Source: Albidovulum sp. (GTDB lineage: Bacteria; Pseudomonadota; Alphaproteobacteria; Rhodobacterales; Rhodobacteraceae). From it: a stretch of 14,660 nt of DNA. The stretch is taken from assembly GCA_030837825.1 (NCBI GenBank), contig JAUQYB010000086.1, positions 1 through 14,660 of the forward strand, written 5' to 3'. Shown piece after piece: positions 1 through 6,400 of the stretch. Below the pieces are notes generated by a model. That model worked only from the letters and a program-made list of their open reading frames with translations, ran no database searches and was not told where the DNA came from. A program made the translations under genes and the position numbers. The stretch's first letter is position 1. The number at the start of each line of letters is the position of its first letter.

Positions 1-23
1 GGCTCCCGCTTGCACGGGGGCGA

Positions 24-45
24 CAGGGGGCGGGCCCGCCCCCTG
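24..45 (-). terminator. Perfect palindrome just past the ecm stop, possible terminator
   Basis: Positions 24-45 form a perfect 22-base inverted repeat with arms CAGGGGGCGGG and CCCGCCCCCTG. It lies 7 bases beyond the ecm stop codon in the direction of ecm transcription. As RNA it would fold into a very GC-rich stem of about 9 pairs with a minimal loop. No U-tract follows, so it is not a textbook intrinsic terminator. It could instead stall or protect the 3' end of the transcript. Nothing else can be identified in positions 1-52. Confidence 0.45.
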
Positions 46-52
46 CCGCCCC

Positions 53-2020
53 TCACTCCGCCGCGACGGCCTTCGGCTCCACCAGTGCGACGATGTCGAA
101 CATGATCCGGTTCAGCTCGAAATCCTTCGGCGTGTAGACCTCCGCCACGCCCATCCGCCGCAGGCTCTCGGCGTCCTCGTCGGGGATGATGCCGCCGACC
201 ACCACCGGGACCTCGGTCAGCCCCGCCTCGCGCATCCCCTCGATCACCTCGGCGACGAGCGGCAGGTGGCTGCCCGAGAGGACCGAGAGGCCGACGACAT
301 GGGCCCGCGTCTCTGCCGCCGCCGCGACGATCTCGGCCGGGGTCAGGCGGATGCCGTCGTAGGTGATGTCCATGCCGCAGTCGCGGGCGCGGGCGGCGAT
401 CTGCTCGGCGCCGTTCGAGTGGCCGTCGAGCCCGGGCTTGCCGACGAGGAACTTGAGCCGCCGGCCGAGCCGGGTGGAGACGGCATCGACCGCGGCGCGG
501 ATCTCGTCGAGCCCCTCGGTGCGGTTCGAGGGCGCCGCCGAGACGCCGGTCGGCCCGCGGTATTCGCCATGCACCTCGCGCATCACCGCGGCCCATTCGC
601 CCGTCGTCACCCCCGCCTTCGCGCAGGCAATCGAGGGCGCCATGATGTTACGCCCCGCCTTCGCCGCGGCGCGGAGCGCGGCCAGTGCCGCGGCCGCGGC
701 GGCGCCGTCACGGGCCTCGCGCCAGGCGCGGAGCCGCGCCACCTGCTCGGCCTCGACGGCGGGGTCGACGGTGAGGATCGCGCCCTCGCCAGCCATCAGC
801 GGCGAGGGTTCTGCCTCGGTCCAGCGATTGACGCCGACGACCACGGTTTCCCCCGCCTCGATCCGGGCCAGCCGTTCGGCGTTGGACTCGACCAGCCGCG
901 CCTTCATGTAGTCGATTGCGGCGATGGCGCCGCCCATGCCGTCGAGCGTGGCCAGTTCCGCGCGCGCGCCCTCCTTCAGCTCCGCGACCTTTGCCGCGAC
1001 CGCCGGGTTGCCGTCGAAAAGGTCGCCGTATTCCAGAAGGTCGGTCTCGTAGGCGAGGATCTGCTGCATCCTCAGCGACCATTGCTGGTCCCAGGGGCGC
1101 GGCAGCCCCAGCGCCTCGTTCCAGGCGGGAAGCTGCACCGCCCGGGCGCGGGCGTTCTTCGACAGGGTGACGGCGAGCATTTCCAGGAGGATGCGGTAGA
1201 CGTTGTTTTCCGGCTGCTGTTCGGTCAGGCCGAGGCTGTTGACCTGCACGCCGTAGCGGAAACGGCGGAATTTCTCGTCCCCGATGCCGTAGCGGTCGCG
1301 GGCGATCTCGTCCCAGAGCTCGGCGAAGGCGCGCATCTTGCACATCTCGGTGACGAAGCGGATGCCGGCGTTCACGAAGAAGCTGATCCGACCGACCATC
1401 CCGGGGAAGCTTTCCGCCGGAACCTTCGTCTTGAGGTCGTCGAGGACGGCGATCGCGGTCGCCAGGGCGAAGGCGAGTTCCTGTTCGGGCGTCGCCCCCG
1501 CCTCCTGCAGGTGATAGGAACAGACATTCATCGGGTTCCACTTCGGCAGGTGCTCGCGGGTGTAGGCGGCGACATCGGTGATCATCGCGAGCGAGGGCCT
1601 CGGCGGACAGATGTAGGTGCCGCGGGAAAGGTATTCCTTCACCAGGTCGTTCTGCACCGTGCCCTGGAGGGCGGCCACCTCTGCCTCCTGTTCCTCGGCC
1701 ACCGCGATGTAGAGTGCGAGAAGCCAGGGTGCGGTGGCGTTGATCGTCATCGAGGTGTTCATCTGCTGAAGCGGGATGCCGTCGAAGAGCGCCCGCATGT
1801 CGCCGAGGTGGCAGATAGGCACGCCGACCTTGCCGACTTCTCCAGCCGCGCGCGGATCATCGCTGTCATAGCCGGTCTGGGTGGGCAGGTCGAAGGCAAC
1901 CGAAAGCCCGGTCTGGCCCCTTGCCAGGTTGGTGCGGTAAAGCGCGTTCGACGCCTCGGCCGTGGAATGGCCGGCATAGGTGCGGAAGAGCCAGGGCTTG
2001 TCCCTTGTCGCTTCGGTCAT
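53..2020 (-). CDS. ecm: Ethylmalonyl-CoA mutase, B12-dependent
   Basis: This 655-residue protein has the layout of a fused acyl-CoA mutase. The N-terminal TIM-barrel part (about 1-400) includes a PTQTGYDSD segment at 46-54 that matches the substrate-binding loop of methylmalonyl-CoA mutases. The C-terminal cobalamin-binding domain (about 520-645) has the B12-ligating DGHSNG at 532-537 (His534), then SGSH at 582-585 and VVGG at 607-610. The enzyme should convert (2R)-ethylmalonyl-CoA to (2S)-methylsuccinyl-CoA in the ethylmalonyl-CoA pathway of acetyl-CoA assimilation. I prefer Ecm over methylmalonyl-CoA mutase because ccr is a near neighbour and the sequence resembles Rhodobacter Ecm as I recall it. 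The start ATG is preceded by GGAGG (2026-2030) with a 5-base spacer and by a strong promoter. No truncation or missing key residue is visible. Confidence 0.93.
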   Translation of the reverse strand: MTEATRDKPWLFRTYAGHSTAEASNALYRTNLARGQTGLSVAFDLPTQTGYDSDDPRAAGEVGKVGVPICHLGDMRALFDGIPLQQMNTSMTINATAPWLLALYIAVAEEQEAEVAALQGTVQNDLVKEYLSRGTYICPPRPSLAMITDVAAYTREHLPKWNPMNVCSYHLQEAGATPEQELAFALATAIAVLDDLKTKVPAESFPGMVGRISFFVNAGIRFVTEMCKMRAFAELWDEIARDRYGIGDEKFRRFRYGVQVNSLGLTEQQPENNVYRILLEMLAVTLSKNARARAVQLPAWNEALGLPRPWDQQWSLRMQQILAYETDLLEYGDLFDGNPAVAAKVAELKEGARAELATLDGMGGAIAAIDYMKARLVESNAERLARIEAGETVVVGVNRWTEAEPSPLMAGEGAILTVDPAVEAEQVARLRAWREARDGAAAAAALAALRAAAKAGRNIMAPSIACAKAGVTTGEWAAVMREVHGEYRGPTGVSAAPSNRTEGLDEIRAAVDAVSTRLGRRLKFLVGKPGLDGHSNGAEQIAARARDCGMDITYDGIRLTPAEIVAAAAETRAHVVGLSVLSGSHLPLVAEVIEGMREAGLTEVPVVVGGIIPDEDAESLRRMGVAEVYTPKDFELNRIMFDIVALVEPKAVAAE

Positions 2021-2041
2021 GTCGGCCTCCGGAATCGGTCG

Positions 2042-2052
2042 TGAAACTTTAT
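2042..2052 (-). promoter_or_regulatory. ATAAAGTTTCA element in the ecm leader (shared with ccr)
   Basis: The 11-mer ATAAAGTTTCA reads in the ecm direction about 6 to 16 bases after the predicted transcription start. It ends 21 bases before the ATG. The identical 11-mer lies upstream of ccr in the ccr direction (2773-2783). The core AAAGTTT is an odd palindrome, as expected for a protein-binding half-site. No binding protein is known to me. In this position a bound protein would more likely repress than activate ecm. Confidence 0.4.
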
Positions 2053-2064
2053 TTCGTGGTGGCA

Positions 2065-2094
2065 GAGATAGGCGACATATCCTGACCGTGTCAA
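2065..2094 (-). promoter_or_regulatory. Sigma-70-type promoter of ecm
   Basis: On the minus strand a perfect -35 box TTGACA (2094-2089) is followed after 18 bases by TATCTC (2070-2065) as the -10 box. Transcription would start near 2058, giving a leader of about 38 bases that contains the ATAAAGTTTCA element (2052-2042) and the GGAGG ribosome site. The -35 box is ideal and the -10 box is a 3/6 match, which is common in alphaproteobacteria. This suggests ecm is transcribed on its own and not only by read-through from the gene upstream. Confidence 0.6.
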
Positions 2095-2125
2095 TTCGCT
2101 GCGTCGCGGCATGCCGGCGTGGCGC

Positions 2126-2656
2126 TCACCAGGTCAGGAGCGCCGTCGGGCAGCGCGGCCTGTCCGGCGCCCGACGACGGAGAAGCTCCTGGAGCAGCCA
2201 GCCGGTGCCGACGGCGTCGATCTCGATGTCCCAGTTGGCATGGCCCGCCTCTGCGACCAGACGGTCATAGGTCTGGGGATCGTCCCGCTGCCGCACCAGA
2301 CCGCTGTCCTCGCGCCAGGCAAACCGGTAGTCCGCTTCGCGGGTCGGTCCCAGCACCCAGCCGTGAATCGTCGTGTCCGTCACATAAACAGGCCATATGT
2401 CGTTGCGGACCAGCGGGGTGCCGTCGGCGAACTTCGGCACGGCGATCGGCATAAAATACGGTTCGCGCAGGTCGAACACGGCCTCGTATCCGAGGGCAAG
2501 GCCGTTCTTCAGGGGAACGCACTGGCGGAACGTGGCGTTGAAGGCGACGAACAGCCACAGGAGCGGGATCAGGAGGACGATGGCGGCAACGGCCGCGACT
2601 GTTCCGACCGGGGGGCGGGGTCGGGTGGCGATCCGGTCTGGTTCCCCTGTCGGCAT
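2126..2656 (-). CDS. Unrecognised single-pass membrane protein, 176 aa
   Basis: I do not recognise this protein. Residues 1-16 are polar and proline/arginine-rich. One hydrophobic segment (about 18-39) is a signal anchor, after which about 135 residues would lie outside the cytoplasm. That part is rich in W, Y and D/E and has a single cysteine near residue 47 and another near the C-terminus. The start is fixed because an in-frame TAG lies four codons upstream. There is no Shine-Dalgarno site, but TAGGCT sits exactly 6 bases before the ATG, which fits a leaderless mRNA. Codons such as ATA, TTT, CCT, GTT and ACA are more frequent here than in ecm or ccr, suggesting lower expression or later acquisition. 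The gene is inserted between the divergent ecm and ccr genes, and the ecm promoter begins about 30 bases past its stop. No link to the pathway can be shown. Confidence 0.7.
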   Translation of the reverse strand: MPTGEPDRIATRPRPPVGTVAAVAAIVLLIPLLWLFVAFNATFRQCVPLKNGLALGYEAVFDLREPYFMPIAVPKFADGTPLVRNDIWPVYVTDTTIHGWVLGPTREADYRFAWREDSGLVRQRDDPQTYDRLVAEAGHANWDIEIDAVGTGWLLQELLRRRAPDRPRCPTALLTW

Positions 2657-2662
2657 GGGCGC

Positions 2663-2668
2663 AGCCTA
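2663..2668 (-). promoter_or_regulatory. -10 box TAGGCT placed for a leaderless mRNA
   Basis: TAGGCT on the minus strand is followed by exactly six bases (GCGCCC) and then the ATG of the 176-residue membrane protein gene. A start site 7 bases after a -10 box would fall on the A of that ATG. No ribosome-binding sequence is present. The -35 region is poor (TTTCGC at a 17-base spacing), so the call rests mainly on the -10 box and its spacing, which is repeated at the helicase gene. Confidence 0.4.
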
Positions 2669-2772
2669 GCGGATCGCGCGGCGCCGCGAAATCGGTCATC
2701 TGCCGGACACCGCGCCTCGGCCTGCCTGCTGCGCCTGCGGCATCCGCTCCGTCCGGCGGGCGCGAGCGAGAC

Positions 2773-2783
2773 ATAAAGTTTCA
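2773..2783 (+). promoter_or_regulatory. ATAAAGTTTCA element upstream of ccr
   Basis: This is an exact copy of the 11-mer found in the ecm leader, in the same orientation relative to the gene, 101 bases before the ccr ATG. It lies upstream of every plausible ccr -10 box (TATTGC at 2801, TATTCC at 2826), so a bound protein could activate ccr. The sequence is AT-rich against a very GC-rich background, which makes chance identity unlikely but not excluded. Confidence 0.4.
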
Positions 2784-2802
2784 AAACCCTCAGGTCCTGC
2801 TA

Positions 2803-2831
2803 TTGCATTGTTGCGCCGGCAAATCTATTCC
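2803..2831 (+). promoter_or_regulatory. Candidate ccr promoter with TTGC/GCAA inverted repeat
   Basis: TTGCAT (2803-2808) and TATTCC (2826-2831) are separated by 17 bases and each match the sigma-70 consensus at 3 of 6 positions, so this is a weak prediction. The spacer is filled by TTGCGCCGGCAAA (2811-2823), an inverted repeat with arms TTGC and GCAA. A second one, TTGCGGCAA, lies at 2859-2867 just before the ribosome site. TTGC/GCAA arms resemble sites I recall for the ScfR/RamB family of acyl-CoA-responsive regulators. That link is inference. Confidence 0.25.
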
Positions 2832-2884
2832 ATGCGGTAAGGCCGCGGCGATTCTGCGTTGCGGCAAGGATGCAGGAGACGCCG

Positions 2885-4177
2885 ATGGCCCTGGACGTGA
2901 ACACCGAGATCGTGCCCTACGATGCGCCGGAGAAGGACCTCTACGAGATCGGCGAGATGCCGCCGCTGGGCTACGTGCCGCCGAAGATGTATGCTTGGGC
3001 GATCCGCAGGGAGCGCCACGGCGAGCCGGACACCGCGATGCAGGTCGAGGTGGTGGAGACGCCCGAGATCGACAGCAACGAGGTGCTGGTCCTCGTGATG
3101 GCGGCGGGCGTCAACTACAACGGCATCTGGGCCGCGCTCGGCGTGCCGATCAGCCCCTTCGACGGCCACCGGGCGGCCTACCACATCGCCGGCTCCGACG
3201 CCTCGGGGATCGTCTGGAAGGTCGGCGACAAGGTGAAGCGCTGGAAGGTCGGCGACGAGGTCGTGGTCCATTGCAACCAGGACGACGGCGACGACGAGGA
3301 ATGCAACGGCGGCGACCCGATGTTCTCGCCGTCGCAGCGCATCTGGGGCTACGAGACGCCGGACGGCTCCTTCGCGCAGTTCACCCGGGTGCAGGCGCAG
3401 CAGCTCATGCACCGGCCGAAGCATCTGACCTGGGAGGAAAGTGCCTGCTACACGCTGACGCTGGCCACCGCCTACCGGATGCTGTTCGGCCACCGGCCGC
3501 ATATCCTGAAACCCGGCGACAACGTGCTGGTCTGGGGGGCGAGCGGAGGCCTCGGCTCCTACGCGATCCAGCTCATCAACACCGCGGGGGCGAACGCGAT
3601 CGGCATCATCTCGGAGGAGGACAAGCGCGACTTCGTCATGGGGCTCGGCGCGAAGGGCGTGATCAACCGCAAGGAATTCACCTGCTGGGGCCAGATGCCC
3701 AAGGTCAACACGCCCGAATACAACGCCTGGTTCAAGGAGGCGAAACGCTTCGGCGCGGCGATCTGGGCGATCACCGGCAAGGGCAACAACGTCGACATGG
3801 TCTTCGAGCATCCGGGCGAGGCGACCTTCCCGGTCTCGGTCTTCGTGGTAAAGCGCGGCGGCATGGTGGTGATCTGCGCCGGGACGACGGGCTACAACCT
3901 GACCTTCGACGTGCGCTATCTGTGGATGCACCAGAAGCGGGTGCAGGGTAGCCATTTCGCCAACCTCAAGCAGGCGTCGGCCGCGAACAAGCTGATGCTG
4001 GAACGCCGGCTCGATCCCTGCATGTCCGAGGTCTTTCCCTGGGCCGAGATTCCGGCCGCGCACATGAAGATGCGCCGGAACGAGCACAAGCCCGGCAACA
4101 TGGCGGTGCTGGTGCAGGCGCCGCGCACCGGGCTCAGGACCTTCGAGGATGCGCTCGAGGCCGGGCCGAGGCGCTGA
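2885..4177 (+). CDS. ccr: Crotonyl-CoA carboxylase/reductase
   Basis: This 430-residue enzyme should catalyse NADPH-dependent reductive carboxylation of crotonyl-CoA to (2S)-ethylmalonyl-CoA, the defining step of the ethylmalonyl-CoA pathway. It belongs to the medium-chain dehydrogenase/reductase superfamily. Visible features are the NYNGIW segment (77-82), the Rossmann-fold glycine motif in VWGASGGLGSYA (216-227), the family-typical NQDDGDDEECNGGDP stretch (131-145) and GSHFAN (355-360). The His in GSHFAN appears to match the CO2-binding histidine described for the Kitasatospora enzyme. I chose the ATG at 2885 because AGGAG (2874-2878) lies 6 bases before it and the protein then begins MALDV, as Rhodobacter Ccr does. 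An in-frame ATG at 2870 overlaps that ribosome site. The gene is divergent from ecm, which acts two steps later after an epimerase encoded elsewhere. Confidence 0.95.
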   Translation: MALDVNTEIVPYDAPEKDLYEIGEMPPLGYVPPKMYAWAIRRERHGEPDTAMQVEVVETPEIDSNEVLVLVMAAGVNYNGIWAALGVPISPFDGHRAAYHIAGSDASGIVWKVGDKVKRWKVGDEVVVHCNQDDGDDEECNGGDPMFSPSQRIWGYETPDGSFAQFTRVQAQQLMHRPKHLTWEESACYTLTLATAYRMLFGHRPHILKPGDNVLVWGASGGLGSYAIQLINTAGANAIGIISEEDKRDFVMGLGAKGVINRKEFTCWGQMPKVNTPEYNAWFKEAKRFGAAIWAITGKGNNVDMVFEHPGEATFPVSVFVVKRGGMVVICAGTTGYNLTFDVRYLWMHQKRVQGSHFANLKQASAANKLMLERRLDPCMSEVFPWAEIPAAHMKMRRNEHKPGNMAVLVQAPRTGLRTFEDALEAGPRR

Positions 4178-4203
4178 TCCGCGCAGTCGGCATGGCCTGG
4201 CTC

Positions 4204-4227
4204 GCGCCGGGGTTGCATTTCCGGCGC
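4204..4227 (+). other. Hairpin after ccr, possible weak terminator or attenuator
   Basis: GCGCCGG (4204-4210) and CCGGCGC (4221-4227) form a perfect 7-pair stem with a 10-base loop, 26 bases after the ccr stop and before the small downstream gene. There is no U-tract, so full termination is doubtful. It could partly separate expression of ccr from the 55-residue gene or stabilise the ccr mRNA end. A run of GGGCCC repeats (4253-4266) follows and can also fold. Confidence 0.3.
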
Positions 4228-4314
4228 CGCCCCGGGAAGACTTGCGCCGAGGGGGCCCGGGGGCCCGCGGCCGATGGCCGGGGTCCGGGCGCGATTCTCC
4301 TCGGCGGGGAGCCC

Positions 4315-4482
4315 ATGCGATACGAGTGGATACTGGACGTGCTGACCGACCTCAGGGCGTTTGCCCGGGCGAACGGCCTGCCGCTGCTTGCCGAGCGGCT
4401 GGACGAGGCGGTGGCCGCGGCCGTCGAGGAGACCGCGGGGACGGGCGCTGCCGCCGCGCCGGCGGAACGCGAGGCGCCCTGA
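4315..4482 (+). CDS. Small acidic helical protein, 55 aa, downstream of ccr
   Basis: The first 37 residues (MRYEWILDVLTDLRAFA... to about position 37) read as two amphipathic helices separated by NGLPLL. The last 18 are an Ala/Glu/Pro-rich tail. I recall very similar small proteins, with the pattern WILDVLxDLxxFAxxNGLxxLAxxL, annotated as hypothetical in other Rhodobacterales, so this is probably a real conserved gene. No function is known to me. The ATG at 4315 is preceded by GGGGAG (4306-4311) with a short 3-base spacer. The open frame continues upstream to an ATG at 4192, but that extension is low-complexity Gly/Arg/Pro and lacks a ribosome site. It lies 137 bases after ccr on the same strand and may be co-transcribed with it. 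Confidence 0.65.
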   Translation: MRYEWILDVLTDLRAFARANGLPLLAERLDEAVAAAVEETAGTGAAAAPAEREAP

Positions 4483-4641
4483 GGGGCGTGGCCGGTTGCG
4501 GCAAGACGCGAACGGCGTCGACCGACCGCGCGCGGGCGCTGCGAAACAGGGGTTCTGGGCACTTCATGGTGCCGCTCTCGCGACGGCAGTTCTGCTGGTG
4601 ACGCCGCAATGCGCCCGCCCTGGGGGGATGAGGCGCGCCCG

Positions 4642-4666
4642 GACGATCTGCCGGTGGCAGACCGTC
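4642..4666 (+). other. Imperfect 10-pair hairpin in non-coding DNA
   Basis: The inner arms TCTGCC (4647-4652) and GGCAGA (4656-4661) enclose a GGT triloop. The outer arms GACG (4642-4645) and CGTC (4663-4666) extend the stem across one mismatch. It could end transcripts from the ccr side or be part of a small RNA, but there is no U-tract and no clear promoter for an RNA gene. Confidence 0.3.
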
Positions 4667-4829
4667 AGCGCCGAATGCCCGCCGCGCCCAAGCGACGGGC
4701 CGGGAGGCGGGCGCCGTCCGGGCTGGTCGCCTGGGCGAGCGGCTGAGCCATCCCGGATTTCCGTCCGTCGCCCCCGGCGCGCGCCCCTCGGGCCCGCCGA
4801 TCCGGCTGGCGTCGAGCGCGGCGCCCCTG

Positions 4830-4835
4830 TAGGGT
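4830..4835 (+). promoter_or_regulatory. -10 box TAGGGT placed for a leaderless helicase mRNA
   Basis: TAGGGT is followed by exactly six bases (CCGGCC) and the ATG of the helicase gene. Initiation 7 bases past the -10 box would coincide with the A of the start codon. No Shine-Dalgarno sequence is present between the box and the ATG. The -35 region (TGGCGT at a 17-base spacing) is weak. The geometry is the same as at 2663-2668 on the other strand. Confidence 0.4.
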
Positions 4836-4841
4836 CCGGCC

Positions 4842-6395
4842 ATGTCCGGCCCCCCCTCCCGTCACGCCGCCGCGCCGGCGCTGCCGTTTTCCGAAGACCA
4901 GGCCGAGGCCTGGGACCGCATTTCCGAGGCGCTGCTGGCCGCGGGCATCGACCTGGTCGAGGGCGAGACACGCCCCGACGCGCCGGCCCGCGCGCAGGTG
5001 CTCGCGGTCATCGGCAAGGCGGGGTCGGGCAAGACCATGCTTCTCGCCGCGCTCGCCAAGGCGCTGGCGGAGGCCGGGGTGGACACGATCTCGGGCGAGT
5101 GGGAGGGCCGCCGGCGGAAGGACCGGCGCACGCTGGCGATCCTCGCGCCGACCAACAAGGCGGCGAGCGTCTTGCGCAACCGCGGCGTGCCGGCCACCAC
5201 GATCCACCGCATCCTCTACACCCCGGTCTACGACCCGGAATACGAGAAGATCGCCGAATGGCTGGCGGGGCAGGGCGAGCGGCCGGTGGTCGAGGGGCTG
5301 AGCGAGGCGGCACTCGACCGCGCGAAGGCCTTCTACGAACAGGTGCCGTCGATCCCCGGCGCGCTCGCCGCCGCGGGGCTGAGGGGATCGGACTTCATCC
5401 TCGGCTGGAAACGGCGCGAGGATCCGCTCGACATCGGCTTCGTCGACGAATCCTCGATGCTCGACGAACGCCAGTTCGAGGATCTGAAGGAGATCTTCCC
5501 GACGCTGATCCTCTTCGGCGACCCGGCGCAGCTTGCCCCGGTGGGTCAGTCGGGCGAGATGGTGTTCGACCGGCTGGCGGAGCGCGCGAAGCTCACGCTC
5601 CACCGCGTTCACCGGCAGCAGGAGGACAACCCGATCCTCGACCTCGCCCATGCGCTCGCCGACCCCGGCCTGACCTTCGAGGGGTTCGAGGCGATGGTGG
5701 CCGAGGCCGCGGCGCGCGACGACCGGGTGCGCTGGGCGGAACGGGTGGATGCCGGGCTGATGGCGCGCTCGCCCGCGCTCGTCTGGCGCAACCAGACCCG
5801 CATCCGGCTGATCCAGGCGTTCCGGTCGGCCTACGGCGCGCCGGATGATGCGCTGCTGCCGGGCGAGCCGCTGATCTGCGACGGGATCGAACTGCCGCTG
5901 AAGCACCGCAAGAAGCGCATCGACCTCGAGGCGCGGGGGCTGATCCGCGGCGCGCAGGTGATCTACCTCGGCCCCGGAAAGAAGCCGGGCTTCGCGCGGC
6001 TGCACGTCATCGGCGCCGAGGAGCCGCAGGTCTCCGCCGCCTCGATCATCAAGATCGAGCTTCCGGGCGAGGAGGAGCCCTTCATCCCCGCCGCCGCGAC
6101 GATGGGCGCGGCCTTCCTGCACGGCGCGGCGGTGACGATCCACAAGGCGCAGGGCTCGCAATGGGAGGAGGTGCAGGTGTTCGCGCCCGATCTTTTCGTC
6201 GCCGCCCGCACCGGGCGGACCGAGGCAGGCATTCCGCTGTGGAAACGCCTCGCCTATGTCGCCATCACCCGCGCCGAGACGCGGCTCAACTGGGTCGTCC
6301 GCAACCGGCTCGCCCGGCCCGACCGGCCGCTGACCACCGACGACCTGCCGAGGCCCGCCACCGCGCTGGCGCTTTCCGGCGCGGCGGAGGACTGA
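4842..6395 (+). CDS. RecD/Dda-like superfamily 1 DNA helicase
   Basis: This 517-residue protein carries a complete set of SF1B helicase motifs. Motif I (Walker A) is GKAGSGKT (58-65), Ia is APTNKAA (102-108), II (Walker B) is VDESS (201-205), III is GDPAQLAPVG (226-235), V is TIHKAQGSQW (432-441) and VI is VAITRAETRL (473-482). It resembles the ATP-dependent RecD-like helicases (AAA_30 plus UvrD_C_2 domains) and phage T4 Dda, and should be an ATP-driven 5'-3' single-strand translocase in DNA repair or replication restart. It lacks the long N-terminal region of RecD2 proper and has no recB or recC neighbours, so it is a stand-alone enzyme. About 90 residues separate motifs Ia and II, which is longer than the minimal core. 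The ATG has no ribosome site but a -10-like box at leaderless spacing. Its exact cellular role is not known to me. Confidence 0.85.
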   Translation: MSGPPSRHAAAPALPFSEDQAEAWDRISEALLAAGIDLVEGETRPDAPARAQVLAVIGKAGSGKTMLLAALAKALAEAGVDTISGEWEGRRRKDRRTLAILAPTNKAASVLRNRGVPATTIHRILYTPVYDPEYEKIAEWLAGQGERPVVEGLSEAALDRAKAFYEQVPSIPGALAAAGLRGSDFILGWKRREDPLDIGFVDESSMLDERQFEDLKEIFPTLILFGDPAQLAPVGQSGEMVFDRLAERAKLTLHRVHRQQEDNPILDLAHALADPGLTFEGFEAMVAEAAARDDRVRWAERVDAGLMARSPALVWRNQTRIRLIQAFRSAYGAPDDALLPGEPLICDGIELPLKHRKKRIDLEARGLIRGAQVIYLGPGKKPGFARLHVIGAEEPQVSAASIIKIELPGEEEPFIPAAATMGAAFLHGAAVTIHKAQGSQWEEVQVFAPDLFVAARTGRTEAGIPLWKRLAYVAITRAETRLNWVVRNRLARPDRPLTTDDLPRPATALALSGAAED

Positions 6396-6400
6396 GCCCT

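Larger units (their letters stand above)
4483..4841 (+). other. 359-bp intergenic stretch without a convincing gene
   Basis: I find no supported coding region, tRNA or mobile element here. All open frames are GC-rich shadows without a ribosome site or recognisable protein features. The clearest structure is a hairpin at 4642-4666. Its inner stem is TCTGCC/GGCAGA around a GGT loop, and its outer stem is GACG/CGTC across one A-C mismatch, with no U-tract after it. The right end holds the predicted helicase promoter. Confidence 0.5.

Noticed and set aside
266..2044. Long plus-strand open frame of 592 codons opposite ecm
   Set aside because: It is an antisense shadow of ecm caused by high G+C. 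It is Arg/Gly/His/Asp-rich without family motifs, and the opposite strand is a clear enzyme.
2870..2884. Upstream in-frame ATG for ccr at 2870
   Set aside because: It would place the AGGAG ribosome site inside the coding sequence. The ATG at 2885 gives the typical 430-residue protein beginning MALDV.
2825..4087. Minus-strand open frame of 420 codons opposite ccr
   Set aside because: It is a shadow of ccr. The His/Asp/Val/Arg-rich translation is typical of antisense reading of GC-rich genes.
4192..4314. N-terminal extension of the 55-residue protein from an ATG at 4192
   Set aside because: The added residues are low-complexity Gly/Arg/Pro and overlap hairpin-forming sequence. The conserved-looking part begins at 4315 with a GGGGAG site.
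4510..4620. Signal-peptide-like reading (ALATAVLLVTPQCA) in the gap before the helicase
   Set aside because: No start codon with a ribosome site lies upstream in that frame, and the frame then enters low-complexity sequence overlapping the helicase.
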